This document shows positions 24,325 to 33,651 of a stretch of 64,000 nt of DNA, piece after piece; position 1 is the first letter of the stretch; every line of letters begins with the position of its first letter. Source of the DNA: Fragilaria crotonensis (taxonomy: Eukaryota > Bacillariophyta > Fragilariophyceae > Fragilariales > Fragilariaceae). The stretch covers positions 1-64,000 of the forward strand of contig JAKSYS010000337.1 of assembly GCA_022925895.1 (NCBI GenBank), given 5' to 3'. The notes under the pieces are model-generated. The model was given only the letters and a program-made list of their open reading frames with translations, was not told the origin of the DNA and made no database searches. Position numbers and translations under genes: made by a program.

Positions 24325-25412
24325 CGTAAGCACTGAGCGACTCTTATACGTTACTTGCACAGTATGCGTGAAGTTTCGCGACTCTACAGTCACTATATTT
24401 AGTTTATAGCAGTGGAGTATGGTCTCTACTACCAGTAGATGTAATGGAAAACGTATGATATACTAGTAGGAGTGATAATGGGAGAATTGTTTTTTGCTAC
24501 GACCAGTTAATCTACGTGAGTGTACATATACGTCGTACAATGTGCCTTGAAAAAGGGTGAAGACTCATTTTTTTCAGAGTCTCCGTACTAACGATGCTAC
24601 CCGTCAGTGTACTTCGTATTTGTCAAGAGGTTCCGGAATGTTTGCTCACCTCTGGTAATAAAATCATGTATCATGTGTATCATGTAGCATTTAAGCATGT
24701 CCTCCTAAGTTCAAAATTTCGGAACCCCCAGGAATTCAGAGCACACTTGTATTGCCCTCTCTTAATGCATATTTTTAACATCTACAGTACAATTAGATCG
24801 TACTACGTAGTCCAGATATGTCATACGAGCAACCCCAATATACTCACGCCTGACATGTACAAGCACAGTACGCTGTGCTAAAGTGCTAACCACTGCAAAT
24901 TGCGACAGCTGGAATCCAAGGTCCTGGCGATGCAAATTCTTGTTCATCGTATCGCATACGATTGAACATTCATTTTTTCGAACGAGATTCAACGAATCTG
25001 AGTACTTATACACCCTGGACGTCTAAATGATTCACAAGAGTGACTGAATCTGTAGCAGGAGCATCAGTAGTACAGAGTACAAGTACTCCGAGCGCCGAGC
25101 ACAATGTACTTGGATTCTAGTGACCTCAAACGGACCAGGAAAACGTACCATACTCCAAGCCCTTGACAAGTAAGCATGTAGCTGTGTTTCCCCAAACGTC
25201 AGGAGTGTTTCAAGTAAGCTATGACACACTCTACTAGACCTGCAGAGTCAATAAATTGATATCTATTCAATTGTTAACGTTATGCTAATTCTGTGTAAAG
25301 CCACCGTCCCAAACGTATTTCAACACGACATGCCACATGACAATATAATCCAACCTGGGGCGAAAAAAGGGGCTTCTTGCCGGGATGGGAGGGCAACCTT
25401 TTCGGTTCATCA
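24325..25412. other. Intergenic, no gene recognised
   Basis: AT-rich spacer. GTAC-rich palindromic snippets recur (for example AGTACTCCGAGCGCC near 25082). No reading frame or RNA gene can be supported. Confidence 0.5.
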
Positions 25413-26477
25413 CTATTCCACCACCCATGCTGACGCGGCCCTGGACAGATATTTGTTTGCCTTGAGAAGTAGTGCTCGCGCTTGATCAAGATCCAACTCC
25501 ACCTTTTCGTGCATGGCATCACGCTGTTCGTCAATATCATCAATATCATCGTCCGAACCCTCATCTTGCAATGATTCCTTGGTCACGGCCACAGTCGTTA
25601 CAGGGACTGGTGCTGGTGCAGTTGGCTTGGCATCAAGGAGGACAAGCAGATGGGCCAATTTCAATTGCGCGTTTATCACGGAGTTGCGAATCATTTTCTT
25701 GTTGAGGAGTTTTGGAATGTCTCCATAGTCATCTTCTTGATCGTCAGTAACATCCGTGTCATCCTCGTCCGTAAGAACAATATCATCCTCAACATCCAGT
25801 TCCGCCTTGTCATTCTTAATATCAAGCGTTAGCTCATCTTTGACTTGAGCAATAATGTTTGCTACTTGATCATCTGTCGAGACTGGGAGTTCTATGGTTG
25901 ACTTGGGTCGATCGGCATGAGAGTCAACATGGACACCAAGTCCCTTGAGGCCTCTAGTGATATCCTGCATGCGCTCTTCCTCTGACTTGAGACTTGGTAT
26001 CAAGGAACTATTCAATGACTTTAGGCGAGCTTCGAGTGAGCACTGCTGTGCGGATAGTTGTGAAATGTCTGGCATTTCCTGGTCTTGTGGAGATTGTACA
26101 TCCTCATCATTCTCCAATTCCTTTGAAAACAAAGTGGAAAAGAGTCGTACTCGCTTTTTCGCTTCGTCGTCTGCCAGTGTGATGAATTTTGGGTCTCCGT
26201 CCTTATCGGACACATCCTTGGAATCTTCATCCACAAGGGCACGAATCAGTGCCTGCCGTCCTCGATGAAGATATTCCCGACACTGTGCCTGATACAATTC
26301 TAAAATTCGTTCTTCTTCGTCGTTCTGCGGTATCATGTCAATGGCAAGTTGAAAGAGAAGTCCCATGGCATCTCCAAAGCAGAAAGCGGCTTGCCAAAAG
26401 TCATTTGCAGTTTCGTAGTCATTTCCTTCTTTAATGCGATCAAGGACCGTGTCGATTCGAATGATATTATCACCCAT
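25413..26477 (-). CDS. Acidic orphan protein, MIT-like N-terminus
   Basis: A 354-residue intact frame from an ATG (MGDNIIRID). The first ~70 residues form amphipathic helices (VLDRIKEGNDYETANDFWQAA then FGDAMGLLFQLAIDMI) that resemble a helical-repeat or MIT-type domain in pattern only. The middle (about residues 215-250) is highly acidic, with runs such as DEDDTDVTDDQEDDYGD. The C-terminal part is again helical and ends LLLKANKYLSRAASAWVVE. There is no signal peptide or membrane helix, so it is probably cytosolic or nuclear. The acidic centre between helical ends would suit a scaffold or chaperone, but this is guesswork. Family not recognised. Confidence 0.7.
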   Translation of the reverse strand: MGDNIIRIDTVLDRIKEGNDYETANDFWQAAFCFGDAMGLLFQLAIDMIPQNDEEERILELYQAQCREYLHRGRQALIRALVDEDSKDVSDKDGDPKFITLADDEAKKRVRLFSTLFSKELENDEDVQSPQDQEMPDISQLSAQQCSLEARLKSLNSSLIPSLKSEEERMQDITRGLKGLGVHVDSHADRPKSTIELPVSTDDQVANIIAQVKDELTLDIKNDKAELDVEDDIVLTDEDDTDVTDDQEDDYGDIPKLLNKKMIRNSVINAQLKLAHLLVLLDAKPTAPAPVPVTTVAVTKESLQDEGSDDDIDDIDEQRDAMHEKVELDLDQARALLLKANKYLSRAASAWVVE

Positions 26478-27041
26478 TGGATCGTCGTTCGTCGTTGATG
26501 ATGGTGATGGATGTTGAACGCTGATGGGCGAATGTTGTTCTCAAACATGTCGCAAGTGTCACAATTACTAGGATGCTGCACCCGTTGCGCATGTTGTGCT
26601 TTGTCTGCCACATTGGAATCGTACTGTACTGGTACGCTTGTACTGAATAACGCTTTTTCGTCCGCTCCGTAGGAATGTGTCTTCCAAGTTCCACCTGTCG
26701 TCTTATGAGAAAACAGGACTCGACGGTAGCCTACCGGTTTCAATGAGCTGACATGCAGCACACAGGACCAGTGATGGCTGTGTAAAAATGCCCTACTTGT
26801 ACGGTACTGTGGACTTGTAGAACTTGCTACTGTCCTAGTCCCTGGGAGATGCGGGAAACGCAATGGTGAGAAGTGTGAAGTGTGACGACCCGAATGAAAC
26901 TTTCTACAGGTCTACTATGGAGTATTCTAACTCAAACCCTGCCACCAGCTTTGGTCCAGTCAACCAGCATCACAATATGTAAACTTTACATCATACTTAT
27001 TTCGCCCACAAACCACATCCATGATAGCGTGCCTTTCCTAT
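26478..27041. other. Intergenic, no gene recognised
   Basis: Spacer between two leftward genes, the 5' flank of the acidic orphan and the 3' flank of the FkbM gene. Open frames here are short and overlap one another without family resemblance. Confidence 0.5.
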
Positions 27042-27974
27042 TTACTGCGATCGTTTCATCGATCGCATTCGTGGCACCATAATCCAGCAAAACATCACTC
27101 CAGCCAGAAACCCACCCAGGAGACACAAGATAGAGTTGTGGTTCGGGTTGACCGAGACGTAAACAATTTCTTTGGCAATAATACTTGGAGAAGTAGTTGT
27201 GTCTGTGCAAAACTTTGCATCCTTCAGTTCCTTGGGCAGGCGGTCGGAGCTGGGACGGATGTAGAGAGCGTCGTACTGTCCCGCACCTGCAGTTTTGAAA
27301 GCACCCAAGCTATAATGCATTTCCGCAAGGTCATAGAGAAAGAATCCTTTCTCGCGAAGAAAGGCTTCCACTTGAAAATGACAAGGAGCACCATCGTTAT
27401 AAACAATAGTGGATGCTTCAACCTGCACGAAGGTAGCCTCCGACAGCACTTTGGTTGCTCCTTGTAGGGCGAGTAGTTCAGCCCCTTGAATGTCGAGTTT
27501 AAGGATATCGACGGGCTTGCCAACGCCAGACCTATGGACTACACCGTCAATAGTCAGCGTTGTCTTTCGGACTGGTACGTCGTTAGTGAAATGCTCTGAA
27601 TTTTCCTTGAACATTGAATTTCCAGTGTCGCCCCCGGCATAAAAGTCGACTGTGTCGCCCTCCTTGGAACTGAAAACACCAATTGTGACACTGCCATGTA
27701 TCTTTTCGGCACCCTCACGCAAGGATTTCTCATGTTGACTATCGGCCTCCAGCATGAGAAGCGTAGCTCCCGGCCATAGGCTGTGAGCATGCTGGGACCA
27801 TTCGCCCTCGTTGGCACCTACATCCACAATCACGCCCGGTTGAAATGAGGTGCATGCGCTTGCCAATGCAGTCATGAGAGGCGAACAATTCGCTTTATCA
27901 ATGACCGCGCAAAAGGTTCCCAAAAAGGTCACTATAGCTACCAGCGCATTGACCGGACGACTCGTAGGGCGCAT
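27042..27974 (-). CDS. FkbM-type SAM-dependent methyltransferase, membrane-linked
   Basis: A 310-residue predicted O-methyltransferase of the FkbM family. I chose the ATG at 27974 because it starts a signal/anchor-like segment (VNALVAIVTFLGTFCAV). The open frame continues upstream to 28160, but through sequence duplicated elsewhere as non-coding DNA. The SAM-binding loop is DVGANEGE (about residues 51-58), followed by an acidic residue after strand 2 (LMLEAD). The FkbM signature KLDIQGAELLALQG lies at about 159-172. A C-terminal hydrophobic helix (ILCLLGGFLAGVMFCWIM) and basic tail make it a probable endomembrane protein with a lumenal or cytosolic catalytic domain. By family it would methylate a sugar or small metabolite; the substrate is not visible from sequence. 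Confidence 0.85.
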   Translation of the reverse strand: MRPTSRPVNALVAIVTFLGTFCAVIDKANCSPLMTALASACTSFQPGVIVDVGANEGEWSQHAHSLWPGATLLMLEADSQHEKSLREGAEKIHGSVTIGVFSSKEGDTVDFYAGGDTGNSMFKENSEHFTNDVPVRKTTLTIDGVVHRSGVGKPVDILKLDIQGAELLALQGATKVLSEATFVQVEASTIVYNDGAPCHFQVEAFLREKGFFLYDLAEMHYSLGAFKTAGAGQYDALYIRPSSDRLPKELKDAKFCTDTTTSPSIIAKEIVYVSVNPNHNSILCLLGGFLAGVMFCWIMVPRMRSMKRSQ

Positions 27975-28060
27975 GATTGCAACGGTGAAGACAGTAAAGA
28001 GCAAACAGTGTTGATCCTCAAGAGAATGAATTGTGCACGACGCCAAAGCTACGCCCGAAA

Positions 28061-28135
28061 GGGGAATGCCTAATGCACTAAAACTTAAGGAGCAAACTAA
28101 AGCCCTAAACCAATCAGAATCCGCGGAGACGTCAT
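28061..28135 (+). repeat. Inverted duplicate segment, copy 1
   Basis: About 75 bp (GGGAATGCCTAATGCACTAA ... GCGGAGACGTCAT) that recurs as its near-exact reverse complement at 29040-29110. It lies just upstream of the FkbM start chosen here. Confidence 0.85.
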
Positions 28136-28385
28136 AGGGGAGAGGGGTAAAAATAGTCATCTGAGGTGATCGTTATCTTATACATGCATATAAATGTATA
28201 TTCAAATTGCACGCCGGCATCGCAACGCTACGTTTTCAACGTCCAGTTTTGAAATTAGATAAGGAAAATAGTACTGCACTATTAAACTTACGTAGTCCAC
28301 AGTAGGTAGAATCACGTAGAAACGGTCTTGAAAAGACTGGTACGCATCCGGATGAGCACAAAACAATTAAATTGTATTTTGCGAC

Positions 28386-28421
28386 AATGGACCCTCAACT
28401 GTTGACAGTTGAGGGTCCATT
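28386..28421. repeat. Perfect 17 bp inverted repeat with 2-base loop
   Basis: Arms AATGGACCCTCAACTGT and ACAGTTGAGGGTCCATT are separated by TG. A partial copy of the arm (GTTGACCC) and a T-run follow within 25 bases. A transcript crossing it would fold into a very stable hairpin. No function is established. Confidence 0.8.
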
Positions 28422-29039
28422 CTCTGTAGTTGACCCTTTTTAACTTTCCAATCTGTATCCTCTATTCATGTAGCAATTGTAGTCTGTCAGTTGTAGTGAC
28501 CATGGGAGTGAAGCTGTTTTGATTGATTTTCATCGCATTTTTTCCAAGGGTCTCACCTGACAACAACACCGGCGTACGGAAACATGTTGTATGGCGTACT
28601 GTCGTAGTAGCATTACTCGTACTGAAGTAGTTGCATTCGTATCGATTTACTGTTTTTCATATCAATACATGTCACGTGCTACTGTAGTACACACGACGAC
28701 AAACTCCCGTAGACATCCAGTATCAGACGATCGTTGATTTGTCTTCGTAGTATTTCAGGAGCCGATTTGTACGAAGACACGCCAACCTGGTACAATGTAT
28801 GCATACAAGTCCTTGGTGTGCATACAGATTACGTATATCGTATATATCGTATGCCCATGCATTTGCATAAATGAATGTGAGTTCAAAAACTCGAATGCAC
28901 ATGAAGATCCTCTCTTACATGTGTCTAAGATTATGTATGTATACGAATATGCATGATCGAATTTTTCAAAGCCTCGATCGAAGTGCTTTATTTAGAGAGG
29001 GGGGGGTGCAAATAGTCATTGAGGACGAAACTCGAAATG

Positions 29040-29110
29040 ATGACGTCTCCGCGGATTCTGATTGGTTTAGTGTTTAGTTTGCTCCTTAAGTTTTAGTGCA
29101 TTAGGCATTC
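29040..29110 (-). repeat. Inverted duplicate segment, copy 2
   Basis: Reverse complement of 28061-28135 with a few mismatches (ATGACGTCTCCGCGGATT onward). The outside flanks of the two copies share short direct matches (CGCCCGAAAG and AATAGTCAT..GAGG), so the rearrangement was not a simple copy-paste. Confidence 0.85.
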
Positions 29111-30186
29111 CCGCCCGAAAGACAGTGGATACAATCGTCGGAGTATTACATTTTAAAATCAATGCTTCGGTTGCAAGTTGCAAGTACTTATATGTTACGT
29201 GTATGCTCTACTGTAGACTTCTACTAGTTGACTCTACTAGAGTAGAGAGTAGCGTGGCTTGACTACAATATTCAAGCATGAATATCCACAATCAAAGACA
29301 TCAGAGTCGTTGCTTTGCAACTTCGTTGTGCGGATGCAAGATGCAAGTAAAAGTATGTATCATACTATTGTAGCAGTTCATGTACATCCTGGTACTCTTA
29401 TAAAAGTTAAAAGTACCAGAAACGTTTCTGATTCTGGCACACTAAAATAACCATAGATGACCATGTGGACCATGTGTCATCAATTTCTGTTCTTTTTCAT
29501 GTGACCACGGTATACGCATACACGCCGACGGAGTTCTCGATCCGAGTTTAGCCCCTTTTTGTCGCTTTCAACATTCTTTTTTTTATCTGCACAACAAAAA
29601 CAATTAATATGATTTCAAGCTTGTCGATTGTCGACCCCTTGCGGACACACAACCTGTCCTCTTGAACCAGGTTGAACAGCTCATTGAAACTAGTGGTTAC
29701 GCCACAACTCCACCTTCCTACACAGGTTCTTGCCTTCGTAATTGAGTATTACAAATTACAATCGGTAGACTTCCTTCCTCATAGTGAGGCTGCTAGCGGG
29801 GGGTCCAGATTGACGGCGTTGGTGCGCATAGGACGGAGCCCGGAGTTGTTGTCGTCTGTATCATGTTGTTCAAAGCCAGAAGGATAAAGGTTGCGCACAT
29901 CCCATGACATTCTTTGTCGGATGTGATGTTTTCAAAGAGTCGCGTATGGCAATGTCCGTAAACCCGCAAGCTCCCAGCTGTGTCATGGAAGAGATTGGGC
30001 TGATCGAGCTTTTTGCCACAGGCATGGCTGCACTAGATATTGTTGGTGCGCGCATTTTGAATGCCTCGTGAAATTGGTTGAAATAAATGTAAATCAGTTC
30101 AACTGCTTTTGCCTCCTTCTTCTTCTTCCAATCAATACGCAAAATGTTGATGCCCGCCGTCGGCAGGTACTGCAATGACCGACCCA

Positions 30187-31977
30187 CTACACAAAGGTAT
30201 GACCTCCAACCCACGCAACGATCGTCGGAATAATCATGTAGCAGTACCACATCTGATCAGTAGCTGCCGAAACAGGAGCTGATGGTGTCGCGAGTGCCTT
30301 CGCGGAGAATGATGGGAAGTTCGCAGGAGTAGGTTTGGGACAAGACGATGCGGCAAGTCCAAAAGTCCTTTTCAGTTCTGATGAATCTTCAAGGTCGGTA
30401 CGAGTCCACGATGCGTCACACTCGGGCAAAAGGTCGTCAAACACATTTGGTCCACACATGAACGGAATGTCACCGTAATCGCTCGAGATGACTTTGCGAG
30501 GATAGTAGAACAAGAACGCGATACACATCTCTTGCGAGCTTCCAAAGCCAAACACTTCTCCGTTCTTCGCGTTGTAATTGCATGTTGTTCGGAAGGAGTC
30601 GCCTGGTTGAATCGTGAAGGGTGCCTGAATAACACCGAGATTCCCCTGCTGGTCAAAGTCCCAAAACTGGACTTCTGCCATTCGCACAACTTGATTGTTG
30701 CGACTTTGAGAATTGGTCATACTAATTCCCGCCTTGTGCATGTGCAAATGCTCACGGATGACTGTCACAGACTCATTGAGAAACAAGGCGGAGCAACTGT
30801 TGGAGCAATCGAAAGTGTGTTCCGACAGCGCAGTGTTGTTGCTCACGGCCATGTTACTCAACCCGAGCCATGGGTCACCAGTTTGGAACACCCCCAAATC
30901 ATGTTGACGTTTCTTGCTTGAGTAGTAGAATCTGACGCCGCTGTTGTCAATTTTGTCAGTGTCGAGTTCGGGATTATTGTAATGGATCTGTAGCCGGAAG
31001 GACCGAAATCCTAATCTACCAAGAAGCGCACCCACGTTGTCGGGAAGTTTCAGCGGCAAATCCCCCGGCGTCCAGACGTAGACCATTTCGAAACCAGGGA
31101 ATTCTGAACAGTTGGAACCTGAATTCCAAGGATCATTCGTTCCATAGACAACAAAGTGGTGAACGTATCGACGGGAACGCGGATCAAGGACTGGCTCCAT
31201 ACCGATGATATGGATGTCCTCATCGATAGGAACACCCATATCCGTGAGGGTGGTGCTGGAGAAACAAAAGTGATCATACTTTGTTTCGACAGCTGTAATG
31301 GTGTGATTTTTCGCAGAAATGGTAAAATGTCCTTCAGCTTCTAGGGCGACAGATTTTTGGAATAATTCCATTTCATTCATGGAGGTAGTACCCATGAAAC
31401 GAATGGTGCCTTTCGCCCTGTTGGTGAGACCATGGTACATTGGAAATGAATTGTCGCCCCACGCTGCAATGACTCGACGTGGTGCGACGAGTTCGTTGCT
31501 GTCATCGGTGATTGGTCTGTCTTGAGTGTCACCAGTGTCCAATAGACGGTATGCCTCAAAGATGATGAAGCCATCTTGTGTCACCGAATTGACGAGGGTC
31601 CAACTTTGGCAGTCGTCAGGCATTGGGGTGACGAGATCTGCAAGAACATAGGAATCCACCAACTCGTTGGATTCAGCGCTATACATGATAATGTCGGCGC
31701 CTCTCATCGAACCTGATTCAGCAAGTCCAAATCCAACCCATCCAGAAGCCTATGCGGCGACGGCAAGTTGGATGTGAGTACTGTCGGTCCTCCAATGGAC
31801 GGATACTCCCAGCGTGGGATCACTGGAAGATCCAAGCCAAGTGTGGTGATCATACGAAGCGTGGCTCACCCAATTTAGGAAGATGCCATTGTCGGTGCCT
31901 CCGAAGCATGACGAGGGATTCGCAGCTGTGGCGACAGCGCTGACTATTAGAATTAGAAGGGCGCAGACATGATACAT
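30187..31977 (-). CDS. DOMON/copper type II monooxygenase (DBH/MOXD1-like) with in-frame TAG
   Basis: Predicted secreted or surface ascorbate-dependent copper monooxygenase. The start is the ATG at 31977; a signal peptide (VCALLILIVSAVATA) is followed by a DOMON domain (about residues 20-150). The catalytic copper domains have their ligands in place: YVHHFVVYG (His ~273/274), QIHYNNP (His ~332), HLHMHKAG (His ~410-414) and the methionine of SQEMC (~484), so the copper sites look complete. The C-terminus is hydrophobic (IIPTIVAWVGG), perhaps a GPI or tail anchor. Codon ~76 is TAG (31750-31752), inside the conserved DOMON segment between IQLAVAA and ASGWVGFG; the frame is open on both sides. 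Known relatives hydroxylate amines or peptide ends. The substrate in diatoms is unknown. Confidence 0.85.
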
Positions 31978-32379
31978 TGTATCATAGTACAAGTAGTAGT
32001 TGTTTCCTCGACGTTGCCTGGTGCTTCTTCGTTAAAACAGCAAAAGCGCGAAATCTATTAGATGACGAGACGCAACTCCGGCTGAAAATCCGCGTCTTGT
32101 CCGGAAGATCTCGTGTCGGTCCAGTCGAGTGAGTCGGCTGACCCGACCGTGTCGCGTTGTCGTACCAGGTACAGTGTACTGCGTACCATCGTGTTGTGGT
32201 CCTGCGTCATACTGTATGCATAGTACGAGTACTCTGGAGTAGGATATTTTTATTCATAAAAATATTAAAAATGATGATTTATATAAAAAATGTACATGTA
32301 CTCCGAGTATATATGCATATATGCTGCATCACCCCATGGATCAATCCATCGAAACATCGACCAAAATGCGACCAACACC
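31978..32379. other. Divergent promoter region
   Basis: A 400 bp gap between divergent starts (copper monooxygenase leftward, FAM173-type methyltransferase rightward). It includes an AT-rich run (32245-32290) and GTACTCCGAGTATATA at 32298-32313, just before the rightward gene. No specific regulator site is identifiable. Confidence 0.45.
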
Positions 32380-33335
32380 ATGGCTAATAACAGAAATGAC
32401 GACGAGCTTCTGCAGTTGCAGGAGCAGCTGATGAAGGAATTGCAGAGCACACCTGCGACTGCCGGAACGACGGACGCATCGCAACAGCAACGTCCATTGC
32501 ATCCTGCCATTGCATTGGGGATCGGTGGGTTTGTCATTGTCAATGTCGGACTTCTCTTGAGTCTCCCACCAGTTCTAATTGGACGAGGTGCTCCCTTTTT
32601 ACCAACCTACAAGAGCAAGATGGATCAAATGTTTGCTCCACTCAAGGCTTACTATCATCAACGCCATGCTGCTGCTAGTACTGCCGCTGTCAATTCTACT
32701 ACTATCAATTCGAATAATGATGGAAACAAATCTATAAACAACAACCTGACTTTTGTGGATTTGGGATCGGGAGATGGAAGGGTTGTCTTTCGTGCTGCTC
32801 GAGAAGGGTTGTTTCACAAATCTATTGGATACGAGATTAATCCATGTGAGTTGTTGACACTTATGGCACTATTTGCAGGATTGTCTTGTTTTCTCTCTGC
32901 TTCGCCACCCTGCAGGCAGGTGCGACATGTTTGTCTGTGTATTCAATAATGACGAAATGGCAACTGCTCACCACTCCAACCCCCCCCCCCCCCCCACAAG
33001 TCCTTCACATGATTGCTCAGTCACGTCGTTTGCTTCAAGCACCACTGTATTATTCCAGAACTCAATTCTCATTGACAAATTTGTGGGATGTCGACCTGAG
33101 TCAAGTGAATGTGGTTGCCGTGTATGGTCTAAATCCAATCATGAAGGATCTTGGTGTCAAGCTTCAAAATGAATTGCAACCCGGCAGCATCGTACTATCC
33201 AATGTCTTTGCCATACCTGGGTGGAAACCATCGCGTAGTATGAGTCAAAATGGGATGCATATCTACCTAACACCAGGATGCTGGGGTGAGGGGAGTGAAA
33301 GAGAAGGAAACAGTGCCGAAAAGAGTCAATCATGA
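32380..33335 (+). CDS. ATPSCKMT/FAM173-like protein lysine methyltransferase
   Basis: Predicted methyltransferase related to the enzymes that methylate a lysine of the mitochondrial ATP synthase c subunit. The start is the ATG at 32380 in an ACCATGG context. Exon 1 (32380-32845) encodes a Gln-rich head, a hydrophobic helix (ALGIGGFVIVNVGLLLSL), the family-typical GAPFLPT segment, a variable Asn/Ala-rich linker and the SAM motif VDLGSGDGRVVFRAA followed by GYEINP. The intron (32846-33000, GTGAGT to ACAAG) contains a 16-C run next to the acceptor. Exon 2 (33001-33335) continues HMIAQSRRLL, LWDVDLSQVNVVAVYGLNPIM and the LSNVFAIPGWKP region, matching the family order. About 266 residues. Mitochondrial location is by family inference. 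Confidence 0.85.
32846..33000 (+). other. Intron with poly-C tract before acceptor
   Basis: Donor GTGAGT and acceptor CACAAG. Sixteen consecutive C residues (32980-32995) replace the usual mixed polypyrimidine tract. Splicing restores the frame between GYEINP and FLHMIAQ. An AG pair at about 32917-32918 (CTGCAG) would be an alternative acceptor but breaks the family reading. Confidence 0.8.
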
Positions 33336-33651
33336 TTGATGTCATCGGCATTCAATTGCTTCGGCCGTAACCGAACAGGGTCGAGGCTGACAGTGATGAC
33401 GAGTTTATCGTCATTACAAGCAATCGAGCGTCACCCGTTCCAACGTTTGCCTTTCGGGGCAGTGAATTCAGGGTGAAAGATGGACTCTACACGAGTCGAC
33501 GTGACTACCACAAACCGATTCATCGTGGTATGTTGTGAGCAAAGGGAGCCGGACTTCATGGTCCCATTGAAAATCAGCAACAAAAACACACGAACACCAT
33601 AACACACTGTTTTCTGTTTCTCACCATGATTCTAATTTAAAATAATGAACA
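33336..33651. other. Convergent 3' spacer
   Basis: About 300 bp between the 3' ends of the convergent FAM173-type and MYND-UBE3D genes. I see nothing beyond likely 3' untranslated sequence. Confidence 0.5.

Larger units (their letters stand above)
27975..30186. other. Intergenic with hairpin and inverted duplication
   Basis: A 2.2 kb spacer. It contains one arm each of an inverted duplication (28061-28135 and 29040-29110) and a strong hairpin at 28386-28421, all listed separately. No gene is supported. The last part would hold the 3' end of the copper monooxygenase gene. Confidence 0.5.

Noticed and set aside
27975-28160. N-terminal extension of the FkbM frame
   Set aside because: Half of it falls in a duplicated non-coding block, while the internal ATG at 27974 begins a proper signal/anchor segment.
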